Shown here piece by piece: positions 7,221 through 14,178 of a stretch of 24,282 bases of DNA. Origin of the DNA: an uncultured Chloroflexota bacterium (GTDB taxonomy: Bacteria > Chloroflexota > Dehalococcoidia > Lucifugimonadales > CAJWER01). The stretch's first letter is position 1; each line of letters starts with the position of its first letter. A program made the translations under genes and the position numbers. A model generated the notes under the pieces. That model was not told where the DNA came from and did no database searches. It saw nothing but the letters and a program-made list of their open reading frames with translations. The stretch is taken from assembly GCA_913030785.1 (NCBI GenBank), contig CAJWER010000011.1:1-24282 (forward strand). The letters run 5' to 3'.

Positions 7221-7461
7221 TCTCCTGATAGAGCGGAGTCAGGCATACAAACAGACGTTCGACGGTGAACTGGGGGGGAAGGTGATGGCCGATCTGGAGA
7301 GGTTTTGCCACGCGAATACCACTACTCACGTTGTAGGTGATAGTCACGGGACCGCCCAGCTCGAGGGTCGTCGTCAGGTCTGGCTGCGGATTCAGGGTTA
7401 TATTTCACTGAACGAGGGCGACATAGGGGAGATGGTGGAGACTGCGGAAACGGATGGTTAA
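7213..7461 (+). CDS. Bbp19-like small phage protein
   Basis: 82 residues, starting with GTG inside the end of the portal gene; a GGAGG site sits six bases upstream. The sequence YKQTFDGELGGKVMADLERFCHAN...EGRRQVWLRIQGYI fits the short family typified by Bbp19 of Bordetella phage BPP-1, found next to portal or scaffold genes in podoviruses. The molecular role of that family is unknown to me; a head-assembly accessory role is inferred from position. Its stop overlaps the next start (ATG at 7454). Confidence 0.6.
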   Translation: MRDLLIERSQAYKQTFDGELGGKVMADLERFCHANTTTHVVGDSHGTAQLEGRRQVWLRIQGYISLNEGDIGEMVETAETDG

Positions 7462-7666
7462 GGCCCTCCATAAAAGCCCTAGCGGTCGCTGGCTTGACTG
7501 TGGGTGTCACCCTAACAGTGCCGGGGAACACCACTTCGATGAGGACTTGTTTTGCTCGTGGTGTAGGGAGAGTTGGCAGAAGCATCAGCGCACTGGGTTC
7601 CAGTGTATAGGAGAGAGTGATAAGACATGGCAGCAGAAGAAATCGGAGCTAGCGCGGAGAGTGTGA
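7454..7666 (+). CDS. Cys-rich mini-protein with zinc-ribbon-like spacing
   Basis: 70 residues. Cys16-x-Cys18, His26/His27 and Cys34-x-x-Cys37 form a plausible zinc-binding set, followed by the aromatic/basic RESWQKHQ and another Cys51. It overlaps the previous gene by 8 bases and the scaffold gene by 40 bases in a different frame; such overlaps fit the compact operon. Without it, about 165 bases between the Bbp19-like gene and the scaffold would be empty. The ribosome site is weak (GGAAACGG). I do not recognise the family. Confidence 0.5.
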   Translation: MVKALHKSPSGRWLDCGCHPNSAGEHHFDEDLFCSWCRESWQKHQRTGFQCIGESDKTWQQKKSELARRV

Positions 7667-8487
7667 CGGGCGGCGAGCCTTCGGGATCAGCCGAGGTCAC
7701 CACATCGGAACCGTCTGGAAACTGGACCGAGGGTCTAGGTGAGGACGCCCAGGGCTACGTCGAGAACAAGGGCTGGAGCGGGGCGGGTCAGATGCTCGAC
7801 TCCTACCGGAATCTTGAGAAGGCGATGGGAGCCCCGGCGGATCAGATCGTGCAGATCCCGAAGGACGCAGAGGATACAGACGGGTGGAACTCCGTGTATT
7901 CAAGAATGGGAAGACCCGAGACGGCAGATGGCTATAAACTGTCCGATACTCCGGTTCCCGATGGAGCCATCGATCTGACGGGGGATCTAAAACAGTGGGC
8001 GCACGAGGCGGGTCTGAGCCAGACCCAGACGGCGATTCTCTACGACAGGTACAACGGGAAGCTGTCCGAGCTGGTTAAGGAGCAGCATCAGCAAGGGACT
8101 GAAATGGTACAGGCGGAAGAGGCCGCACTCAAAAAGGAGTGGGGCTCAGCCTGGGATGAGAATATAGCGGCGGCTACGCGCTTCCGGCAGCGGTTCGGGA
8201 TTGACGGCGAGACGATTGACAAGCTAGAGGGCGCGCTGGGATTGAAGGGCGTACTGGAACTGACAGCGAAGATCGGGCGCGGTCTAGGGGAGCATACGAT
8301 GCCTACAGGGTCTGAAGAGGACAGTGGGAACGGTCTAGCCTTCGGGATGACCCCCGGAGCGGCCAAAGCCAAGATCGATGAGCTTATGCTCGATAAGGAG
8401 TTTATGGGGCAATATGTGGATGGACGCCCCCAGGCTGTAGACCGGATGACCCGGCTGCATAGTCTGGCTCACCCAGAATCTGAATGA
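7627..8487 (+). CDS. Scaffold/capsid assembly protein
   Basis: 286 residues. It guides major capsid protein into proheads and is lost before DNA packaging. The N-terminus is low-complexity and acidic. From Trp33 the pattern WTEGLGEDAQGYVENKGW, then LDSYRNLEKAMGAP-D-IVQIP and WNSVYSRMGRPETADGYKL is the signature of putative scaffold proteins in many podoviruses. The middle is helical and charged, and the C-terminus is helical with basic residues, as expected for capsid contact. Position between portal and capsid genes agrees with T7 gp9. Ribosome site TAGGAGAG lies 11 bases before the ATG. The stop is followed by a dedicated leader for the capsid gene. Confidence 0.82.
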   Translation: MAAEEIGASAESVTGGEPSGSAEVTTSEPSGNWTEGLGEDAQGYVENKGWSGAGQMLDSYRNLEKAMGAPADQIVQIPKDAEDTDGWNSVYSRMGRPETADGYKLSDTPVPDGAIDLTGDLKQWAHEAGLSQTQTAILYDRYNGKLSELVKEQHQQGTEMVQAEEAALKKEWGSAWDENIAAATRFRQRFGIDGETIDKLEGALGLKGVLELTAKIGRGLGEHTMPTGSEEDSGNGLAFGMTPGAAKAKIDELMLDKEFMGQYVDGRPQAVDRMTRLHSLAHPESE

Positions 8488-8493
8488 TACTCC

Positions 8494-8523
8494 TTGCCAC
8501 GGTCACCAACCCGTGCATATGAT
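8494..8523 (+). promoter_or_regulatory. Sigma70-like promoter candidate for the capsid gene
   Basis: TTGCCA (8494-8499), an 18-bp spacer and TATGAT (8518-8523): five of six matches to consensus in each box. Transcription would start near 8530 and produce a leader of about 170 bases containing the three hairpin repeats. A separate promoter before the capsid gene would parallel T7, where a strong promoter precedes gene 10. No T7-type phage promoter was seen. Confidence 0.45.
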
Positions 8524-8556
8524 GTAATCAGTACCAATTTTACACAGCAGCAAACA

Positions 8557-8583
8557 GGCCCCGGCGTGGCGACCGGGTAAGCC
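8557..8583 (+). repeat. Capsid leader hairpin repeat 1
   Basis: First of three imperfect direct repeats. CCCGG (8560-8564) pairs with CCGGG (8573-8577) over an 8-base loop containing GTGGC; outer GGC (8557-8559) can pair with GCC (8581-8583), leaving TAA bulged. The 3' end, TAAGCCT, is complementary to AGGCTTA next to the capsid ribosome site (8689-8694 region). Confidence 0.65.
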
Positions 8584-8603
8584 TTCCAGCCAAAACAAAA
8601 ATC

Positions 8604-8630
8604 GGCCCCGGTGTGGCATCCGGACAAGCC
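8604..8630 (+). repeat. Capsid leader hairpin repeat 2
   Basis: 47 bases after repeat 1. CCGG (8608-8611) pairs with CCGG (8620-8623) over an 8-base loop again containing GTGGC; outer GGC and GCC are kept with ACAA bulged. The loop ends and flanks differ from repeat 1, while the stem and the AAGCCTT exit are kept. Confidence 0.65.
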
Positions 8631-8652
8631 TTGGAAGCCGTTTGAACCTGCT

Positions 8653-8673
8653 GGCCCCGGCAACGGATAAGCC
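8653..8673 (+). repeat. Capsid leader hairpin repeat 3 (short form)
   Basis: 49 bases after repeat 2. The shared GGCCCCGG start and ATAAGCC end are retained, but the apex is shortened to CCG-GCAA-CGG, a GNRA-type tetraloop hairpin. Its 3' half is also the 5' arm of the start-proximal hairpin (8665-8697), so the two structures are mutually exclusive. Confidence 0.6.
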
Positions 8674-8697
8674 TCGCAAAATACTAGAGGCTTATTC
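8665..8697 (+). promoter_or_regulatory. Start-proximal hairpin covering the capsid ribosome site
   Basis: GGATAAGCCTC (8665-8675) pairs with GAGGCTTATTC (8687-8697): 11 pairs with one G-T wobble, and a perfect 9-bp core. The loop is AT-rich. The 3' arm contains most of AGAGG (8686-8690), the only SD-like sequence before the capsid ATG at 8700, so the hairpin should hide the ribosome site when formed. There is no T-run after it, so it is not a terminator. Confidence 0.6.
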
Positions 8698-8699
8698 AA

Positions 8700-9572
8700 A
8701 TGTCAGATCAAATTTCAAATGCTTTTGTGCAGCAGTACTCGACTAACGTCGCGCACCTGTTGCAGCAAAAGGGAAGTAAACTGCGCGATACGGTCATGTC
8801 CGGCGCGGCAACAGGCAAAGCAGCGAAGGCTGTGGAGCAGGTTGGCGCAGTCAATGCCGTCAAGCGCACCACCCGTCACGGCGACACGCCGCTGATCTCC
8901 ACTCCGCACGATGCTCGCTGGGTTTTCCCGGTGGACTACGAGTGGGCCGACCTGATCGACGATCAGGACAAGGTCAGAATGCTCATCAATCCCCAATCGC
9001 CCTATGCGGTGAATGGGGCCTACGCCATGGGTCGAGCCATCGATGACGAGATCATCGGTGCGTTCAATGCCACATCCAAGACCGGAGAGAACGGAACCAT
9101 CGACACGGACTTGGCTGCAGGACACACCATTGCCGTAGACGATACGGGCGGGTCATCGCTCAAGATTGGACAGCTTCATGCTGCCAAGTTGTTGCTGATG
9201 GAAGCCGAAGTGGATGTGGATAACGATCCGATCTACATGGCGATCAGCGCACAGCAGCATGATGACCTTGTGCAGATGGCAGCAACCCAAAGCGTTGATA
9301 CCAACGTGGTCCGGTCGCTTGTCGATGGTCGAGTGAAGTCCTTTCTGGGCATCAACTTCGTCATCACCGAGCGGCTCACTACCGCTGGTGGCGACCGGCT
9401 CTGTCCGGTGTGGGCGAAGAGCGGGATGCACCTCACGGTGTGGAACGACATCACCACCAAGATCAGCGAGCGCGAGGACAAGTCCTACGCCACGCAGGTC
9501 TACCTGAAGACCACCATCGGGGCCACGCGCCTTGAAGAGGGCAAGGTAGTCATTGTTACGGCTGGTGAGTAA
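8700..9572 (+). CDS. Major capsid protein
   Basis: 290 residues. It builds the icosahedral shell. The opening MSDQISNAFVQQYSTNVAHLLQQKGSKL, then the HDARWVFPVDYEWADLIDDQDKVRML block and GRAIDDEIIGAFN, are typical of the compact HK97-fold capsid proteins of BPP-1-like and related podoviruses. The later part (PIYMAISAQQHDDLVQ, VKSFLGINFVITERL, YATQVYLKTTIGATRLEEGKVV) fits the axial and peripheral domains of that fold. The size is normal and there is no sign of a protease-cleaved delta domain. The long structured leader (8530-8699) suggests post-transcriptional control or RNA stabilisation of this abundant product. Confidence 0.88.
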   Translation: MSDQISNAFVQQYSTNVAHLLQQKGSKLRDTVMSGAATGKAAKAVEQVGAVNAVKRTTRHGDTPLISTPHDARWVFPVDYEWADLIDDQDKVRMLINPQSPYAVNGAYAMGRAIDDEIIGAFNATSKTGENGTIDTDLAAGHTIAVDDTGGSSLKIGQLHAAKLLLMEAEVDVDNDPIYMAISAQQHDDLVQMAATQSVDTNVVRSLVDGRVKSFLGINFVITERLTTAGGDRLCPVWAKSGMHLTVWNDITTKISEREDKSYATQVYLKTTIGATRLEEGKVVIVTAGE

Positions 9573-9588
9573 CACCCATTGATGTGAG

Positions 9589-9617
9589 GGGGCCGGGGCG
9601 GAGTCGTGCCGGACCCC
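9589..9617 (+). promoter_or_regulatory. GC-rich hairpin after the capsid gene
   Basis: GGGG-CCGG (9589-9596) pairs with CCGG-A-CCCC (9609-9617), with one bulged A and a 12-base loop. There is no T-tract, so a classical intrinsic terminator is unlikely; it could slow 3' exonucleases or mark an RNA processing site. The self-complementary CCGG core is the same as in the leader repeats before the capsid gene. The next gene's AAGGAAAC ribosome site lies downstream. Confidence 0.4.
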
Positions 9618-9645
9618 AACCATCGAACGCAAGGAAACAAATCAA

Positions 9646-10218
9646 ATGCCGACTATTTTCAGTAATCTTTTCAATTCAAGCGGATCGGTCAGTCCGGGCG
9701 TCGGTGCCCTTACCGAGGAACTGGGACTCGATACACAGAAGCGAGCTTCTGCCGGGTTCTCACACGCCCGCGTAAGGCGCACGCATGCCATTGTTGGCCT
9801 GGGAACGACAGCCGACATACTCGACGAAGTTCGTATGCTCAGTCTCAAGTCCAACGATCGGCTCTATTCGTTGCTCTTTAGCTGCGACGGCACATCGGCG
9901 GCGGGTGACGCGGACATCGGGATCTACCGCACCGGAGCAGCGCACGACGGGGCTCTTCCCCATGCGAATTGTCACGATGCGTTCGCAACTGCGCTGGCAA
10001 TGGACACGGATGCGAACCGTGTTGAGAAATTCGCCGGAGTCGCTTTCGACCATGAGAACATGGGTCTTCAGATGTGGGAGTTGGTGAACATCGTCAGTGC
10101 GGCTACCTACGCAAAAGACCCGGGTGGGTCGTTCGACATCACGCTCACGATGACGACTGCCCAGACGAGCGCGGTGGGAATCGTGCAGCTTGAGGCTTTC
10201 TACACCGCAGGCGACTAA
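9646..10218 (+). CDS. Putative capsid decoration/cement or minor head protein
   Basis: 190 residues, directly after the capsid gene. The predicted pattern is beta-rich: RRTHAIVGLGTTADILDEVRMLSLKSND, SLLFSCDGTSAAGDADIGIYRTG, FAGVAFD, FDITLTMTTAQTSAVGIVQLEAFY. The ADIGIYR stretch and TAQTSA...G-V-L-A-F/Y ending resemble small structural proteins placed after the capsid gene in many podovirus genomes. BPP-1-like phages use a cement protein (Bbp16) encoded close to the capsid gene, but I cannot show homology. It has no signal peptide or membrane helix. Confidence 0.5.
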   Translation: MPTIFSNLFNSSGSVSPGVGALTEELGLDTQKRASAGFSHARVRRTHAIVGLGTTADILDEVRMLSLKSNDRLYSLLFSCDGTSAAGDADIGIYRTGAAHDGALPHANCHDAFATALAMDTDANRVEKFAGVAFDHENMGLQMWELVNIVSAATYAKDPGGSFDITLTMTTAQTSAVGIVQLEAFYTAGD

Positions 10219-10240
10219 CATAACGGGGGGCCGATAACGG

Positions 10241-10801
10241 ATGCCCAGTGCAGTTGATATATGCAATAGGGCGCTAAGCCGTGTCGGCGAAGCGCGGATC
10301 ACTTCACTCGCAGATGACAGCAAACAGGCACGCGCCTGCTCAAGCGCGTATGCCGCTGTTCGTGATGAAGTGTTCCGCGCCCACCCCTGGAATAGTGTCC
10401 TCACGAGAACCGCTCTGGCGAAGCTCTCCAGCTCCCCCAGTTTTGGGTACGATGATGAGTACCAACTACCAGCCGACTGCCTTCGCGTGGTCGAGGTGTA
10501 CGATAGCGTTTATCCCTGGGTGATTGAGGGGAAGAAGTTGCTATCGGATGAAGGCTCTCCCATCTCGATCCGGTACGTCAAGCGTGAGGAAGATCCTAAC
10601 CAGTGGGACTCTCTCCTGGCGTCCTCTGTGGCGGCACGCTTAGCTATGGAGCTGTGTGAGGAACTCACGCAGAGTAATACAAAGCGGAAGTTGGCTGCGG
10701 AGGAATATCACGCTCTCATGGCATCGGCCCGGAAAGCGGACGGCCAAGAACAGAGTCCGATGCCGTTCGCGGAGGATGCCTGGATCACTGCGAGGAACTA
10801 G
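10241..10801 (+). CDS. Tail tubular protein A (gp11-like adaptor)
   Basis: 186 residues, close to T7 gp11. It forms the ring between portal and nozzle. The opening AVDICNRALSRVGEARITSLADDSKQARACSSAYAAVRDEVFRAHPWN and the later YDDEYQLPADCLRVVEVY and IRYVKREEDPNQWDSLLASSVAARLAMELC are hallmark stretches of this family. A run of six Gs 11-16 bases upstream may be the ribosome site. The TAG stop is immediately followed by the ATG of the nozzle gene. Confidence 0.92.
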   Translation: MPSAVDICNRALSRVGEARITSLADDSKQARACSSAYAAVRDEVFRAHPWNSVLTRTALAKLSSSPSFGYDDEYQLPADCLRVVEVYDSVYPWVIEGKKLLSDEGSPISIRYVKREEDPNQWDSLLASSVAARLAMELCEELTQSNTKRKLAAEEYHALMASARKADGQEQSPMPFAEDAWITARN

Positions 10802-13543
10802 ATGGCTAAAGTCTCGCATATTCAGTTTAGTTTCAACTCCGGTGAGTTGTCGCCGACCCTTGAGGGCCGGGTCGATATGGCGAAGTACAAGTCCGGCTGC
10901 GCTACGGTCGAGAACTTTTTCCCTCTCATCCAGGGCGGCTTGCGGAAGCGGAGCGGCACCCGGTTCGTCAAGGAAGTCAAGGACTCCAGTAGAAACGTGC
11001 GCCTGATCCCGTTTGAGTACGGTACAGAGCAGGCGTATATCCTTGAGTTCGGGCACGAGTATATGCGGGTCCACCGGAACGGCGGGACGGTTCTGGATGA
11101 CCTGAAGTCAATCGGGCAGACGACAGCCGAAGCTCCGGTAGAAGTTCGTGTGACCGACCACGGCTATACCACAGGCGACGAGGTGTATATCGGGAGTGGT
11201 GAATCCGGAACCGGAATTTCGTCTCTGGACGGAAAGTATTGGGTTATCACACGAGTGAGCGATGATCGCTTCACGCTCGATGGAAGCCAAGATCCAGGCG
11301 AGGCGTCTTCGGGACTGGGCATTGTGGGTAGGGTGTTTGAGATAGAAACCGACTACACCGCAGACAGGCTTGACTTGATACAGCACGCTCAGTCGGCAGA
11401 CGTTCTCTACCTGGCTTGTGGTACGTCTGGGGCTGTTACTGGACTCCCCCCACACAAACTTTCGCGTACAGCGCACAATAGCTGGACGATGGAGGTGATG
11501 CTGTTTGACTATGTTCCGTTCGCCCCCACGAACCTAGACGATGGGATTTATGTCACCGCCAGTGCGACCACGGGAGAGATCACCCTGACATCGAACGCGG
11601 GTTTGTTTACGACGGGGATGAGAGGCAGCGAGTTTCGTCTGGCCGAGATAATCGGCTCCAATCACGGCGAGTGGGTGGGCAACAGCGACAACGACGAGTA
11701 CACAGGCGATGCGATTACAGATCCTCTGAATCCGACGAAAACTCGGTATTTCGATAACAACGTCTACCAGTTGCTTGCACTCAATGGCAATGGTAAAACT
11801 GGCAGCAGCGCCCCAATACATGAGGTGGGCGAGGACTCGGACGGGCGCTGGTCATGGCTATACCTTCACAGCGGAGAAGGTTACGCGGTCATAGACACGG
11901 TCGCGTCCGATGTAACCATAGGCGGCTTCACATACGGATATACAGCGACCGCCACGGTCACGAAAACATTACCCGCCAGTACCACATACGCGAGCGTGGC
12001 GATAACGAATGCCGTCGCAGTTAGCACTACGCATGTGACGATTACCGCTGCGGATCACGGCTTGTCCAATGGCGACAAGGTGTGGATCAATGGTGTACTC
12101 GGAATGACAGAGATCAACAACCGTATTTATGAGGTGACGGGTAAAACTACCAATACTGTCAATCTGCTCGATGTAGATGGCTCTGCTTATACAGCGTATG
12201 ACAGCGTTGGCTTTGTTACCCGGATGCAGACGCACCGCTGGTCACGCGGGGCGTGGTCCGGGCGTAACGGATACCCGAGGACGGTGACCTTTTTCGAGGA
12301 TCGATTGTGGTGGGCGGGCACTGAGTCCCACCCGCAAACTCTCTGGTCATCTAAGACGAGCGAGTATCAGAACCATCAGGTCATGGATCTCGATGAGTCG
12401 GCCCTGATCTTCACTCTCAACACCGACCAAGTCAACGTGATCGAGTGGATCAACGCGGGCAGCTCTTTGGTGGTGGGTACAGCGGGCGGTGAGTTTATCG
12501 TGAGTGCCGCGAGTGAAACCGAGGCGCTGGTGCCGGGTAATGTCCGCGTCGTGCGGCATACCACCTATGGCAGTCGCGAGAAGGTGCCCCCGGTGCGTAT
12601 CGATCAGTCTCTAATGTTCTCGCAAAGATCGGGGCGTAAACTGCGGGAACTGATTTTCGATGACTCTGTTAATTCCTATGTGGCCCATGACATGACCGTA
12701 TTGGCAGACCACATCGCGCTGGGGTCGCTCAAGAGGTTGGCGTTTCAGCAGGAACCCAACCGATTTCTGTGGGCGCTCATGGAGAACGGCGATCTGGCCT
12801 GCTTTACCTATGAGAGAATACAGCAGGTGACGGCATGGCATCGTCACGTTATAGGTGGCACCGATGCGAAGGTCGAGAGCATAACGACGATACCGCACCC
12901 ACTCGGGAATGAGGATCAGCTCTGGCTGGTAGTCAGCAGAACGATTGACAATGCGACGAAACAGTATGTGGAATACCTAGACTCAGACTGGCTGCGCTCA
13001 AACTCGCTGTCCGATGCGTTCTTTGTAGACAGCGGTCTGTCCTACTCGGGCGACCCGTTTACGAGTCTCGCCGGCCTCGATCACCTTGAGGGGGAGACGG
13101 TGACGATCCTCGCAGATGGAGCGACTCACGCGGACAAGGTAGTGACGGGTGGGGTCATTACACTGGACCGTTCGGCTACGAGTATTTCTATTGGCTTGGG
13201 ATACGAGTCCACGGTACAGACGATGCGTATCGAGGCGGGGGCCAAGGACGGTACATCGCAGGGGAAGACGAAACGTATCACCAACGTCGTGCTGCGACTA
13301 GATCAGACCGGGGCTGGTCTTTTGTATGGACCGACAGACGTAGACGCGGATATGGATGAGCTTCATTTGCGTGAGGCGGGTTACCTCATGGACACTGGTG
13401 TTCCGCTCTTAGATGGGGACACAGAAGTGTTGCCCTGGCCTGAAGGCTATGAGCAGCCGGGTCGAATAACACTGAAGCATAGGCTGCCATTGCCCTGCAC
13501 GATCACGGCGATCATGCCACAGCTTCTTACGCAGGATAGATAG
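10802..13543 (+). CDS. Tail tubular protein B / nozzle (gp12-like) with two FCCH-like inserts
   Basis: 913 residues, longer than T7 gp12 (about 790). It forms the tail nozzle. The N-terminus (IQFSFNSGELSPTLEGRVDMAKYKSGCATVENFFPLIQGGLRKRSGTRFV in outline) is the defining start of the family, and the central RDxxFFEDRLWWAGTxxxPQTLWxSK-type block (around residues 495-520) is also typical. Two separate segments, about 113-162 and 405-465, share the pattern DHG-x(4)-GD-V-I...G-Y-VT-V...TL/NLLD. This resembles the FCCH (E1 'first catalytic cysteine half') beta domain seen as an insert in phage tail proteins. These probably decorate the outside of the nozzle. Confidence 0.88.
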   Translation: MAKVSHIQFSFNSGELSPTLEGRVDMAKYKSGCATVENFFPLIQGGLRKRSGTRFVKEVKDSSRNVRLIPFEYGTEQAYILEFGHEYMRVHRNGGTVLDDLKSIGQTTAEAPVEVRVTDHGYTTGDEVYIGSGESGTGISSLDGKYWVITRVSDDRFTLDGSQDPGEASSGLGIVGRVFEIETDYTADRLDLIQHAQSADVLYLACGTSGAVTGLPPHKLSRTAHNSWTMEVMLFDYVPFAPTNLDDGIYVTASATTGEITLTSNAGLFTTGMRGSEFRLAEIIGSNHGEWVGNSDNDEYTGDAITDPLNPTKTRYFDNNVYQLLALNGNGKTGSSAPIHEVGEDSDGRWSWLYLHSGEGYAVIDTVASDVTIGGFTYGYTATATVTKTLPASTTYASVAITNAVAVSTTHVTITAADHGLSNGDKVWINGVLGMTEINNRIYEVTGKTTNTVNLLDVDGSAYTAYDSVGFVTRMQTHRWSRGAWSGRNGYPRTVTFFEDRLWWAGTESHPQTLWSSKTSEYQNHQVMDLDESALIFTLNTDQVNVIEWINAGSSLVVGTAGGEFIVSAASETEALVPGNVRVVRHTTYGSREKVPPVRIDQSLMFSQRSGRKLRELIFDDSVNSYVAHDMTVLADHIALGSLKRLAFQQEPNRFLWALMENGDLACFTYERIQQVTAWHRHVIGGTDAKVESITTIPHPLGNEDQLWLVVSRTIDNATKQYVEYLDSDWLRSNSLSDAFFVDSGLSYSGDPFTSLAGLDHLEGETVTILADGATHADKVVTGGVITLDRSATSISIGLGYESTVQTMRIEAGAKDGTSQGKTKRITNVVLRLDQTGAGLLYGPTDVDADMDELHLREAGYLMDTGVPLLDGDTEVLPWPEGYEQPGRITLKHRLPLPCTITAIMPQLLTQDR

Positions 13544-13551
13544 GGTAACGA

Positions 13552-14178
13552 ATGTCAATAGCAACCGGCTCTATATTGACCAACGCCAACATGACCTCCG
13601 CGAGTTTTGGTGGGGGTGGGGGTTTTGGTGGTGCAGGTTTTGGTGGTGCAGCAATGGGCGTCGGGTTGTTTACGTCTATGCTGGGTTCTCTGATGCAGGG
13701 CAACGCGGCGATGAAGACGGCGTATGCTCAGAACGCAGCGGCGCAATATAACGCGCGGGTGGCAGAGATAGAAGGCAACCACGCATACGCCCTCCGTAAG
13801 AAACTTGCGAAGCGCGCACTGTCCAGCCAGTACGTCAATATGGCTGGGAAAAGTGGCGTGATCGCGGAAGAGGGGAGCTGGCTGGAACGCTGGGCCGGGA
13901 ACGCCGCAGCGTATGAGCGAGACGCTTTGAACGCGGCGATAGCGGGACGAAACACTGCGCGCCTGGAGCGGATGCGCGGGGCAGCCGCAATATCGACAGG
14001 GAAAGATCGGCGCACGGCTTCTTGGATTGGTGCCGCCAGTCAAGCGGCTTATACGGGCCTGTCTCTAGGCATACCCGGCGCTTCCGATTCCGGGGCTGGT
14101 TACGGTCCCAGGGTGACTTCGTATGGGTCATCTGATCTTCCTACCACTCGTTACAGTTACCCGATGTTGGGTGCATAG
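13552..14178 (+). CDS. Internal virion protein B (gp14-like ejection protein)
   Basis: 208 residues. The N-terminus is Gly/Ala-rich (FGGGGGFGGAGFGGAAMGVGLFTSMLGSLMQG), with a hydrophobic segment at about 33-50. It continues into a helical region AYAQNAAAQYNARVAEIEGNHAYALRKKLAKR, then GKSGVIAEEGSWLERW, then NAAAYERDALNAAIAGRNTARLERM. That order (helical AQ/NA repeats, GxSGV, ERDALN) matches gp14-type proteins, which are ejected and help span the outer membrane. It follows the nozzle gene by 8 bases and abuts the gp15-like gene, as in T7. Confidence 0.75.
   Translation: MSIATGSILTNANMTSASFGGGGGFGGAGFGGAAMGVGLFTSMLGSLMQGNAAMKTAYAQNAAAQYNARVAEIEGNHAYALRKKLAKRALSSQYVNMAGKSGVIAEEGSWLERWAGNAAAYERDALNAAIAGRNTARLERMRGAAAISTGKDRRTASWIGAASQAAYTGLSLGIPGASDSGAGYGPRVTSYGSSDLPTTRYSYPMLGA
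13621..13650 (+). repeat. Perfect 15-bp tandem duplication in the gp14-like gene
   Basis: GGTTTTGGTGGTGCA occurs twice head to tail, encoding GFGGA twice. A degenerate GTTTTGGTGGGGGTGG precedes it. This looks like replication slippage extending the Gly-rich N-terminus in frame. Confidence 0.9.

Noticed and set aside
8469..8699. 76-residue minus-strand frame across the capsid leader
   Set aside because: Its repetitive Ala-Tyr-Pro-x-Pro-Gly-Pro character simply reflects the leader repeats read backwards, and RNA structure explains the repeats better.
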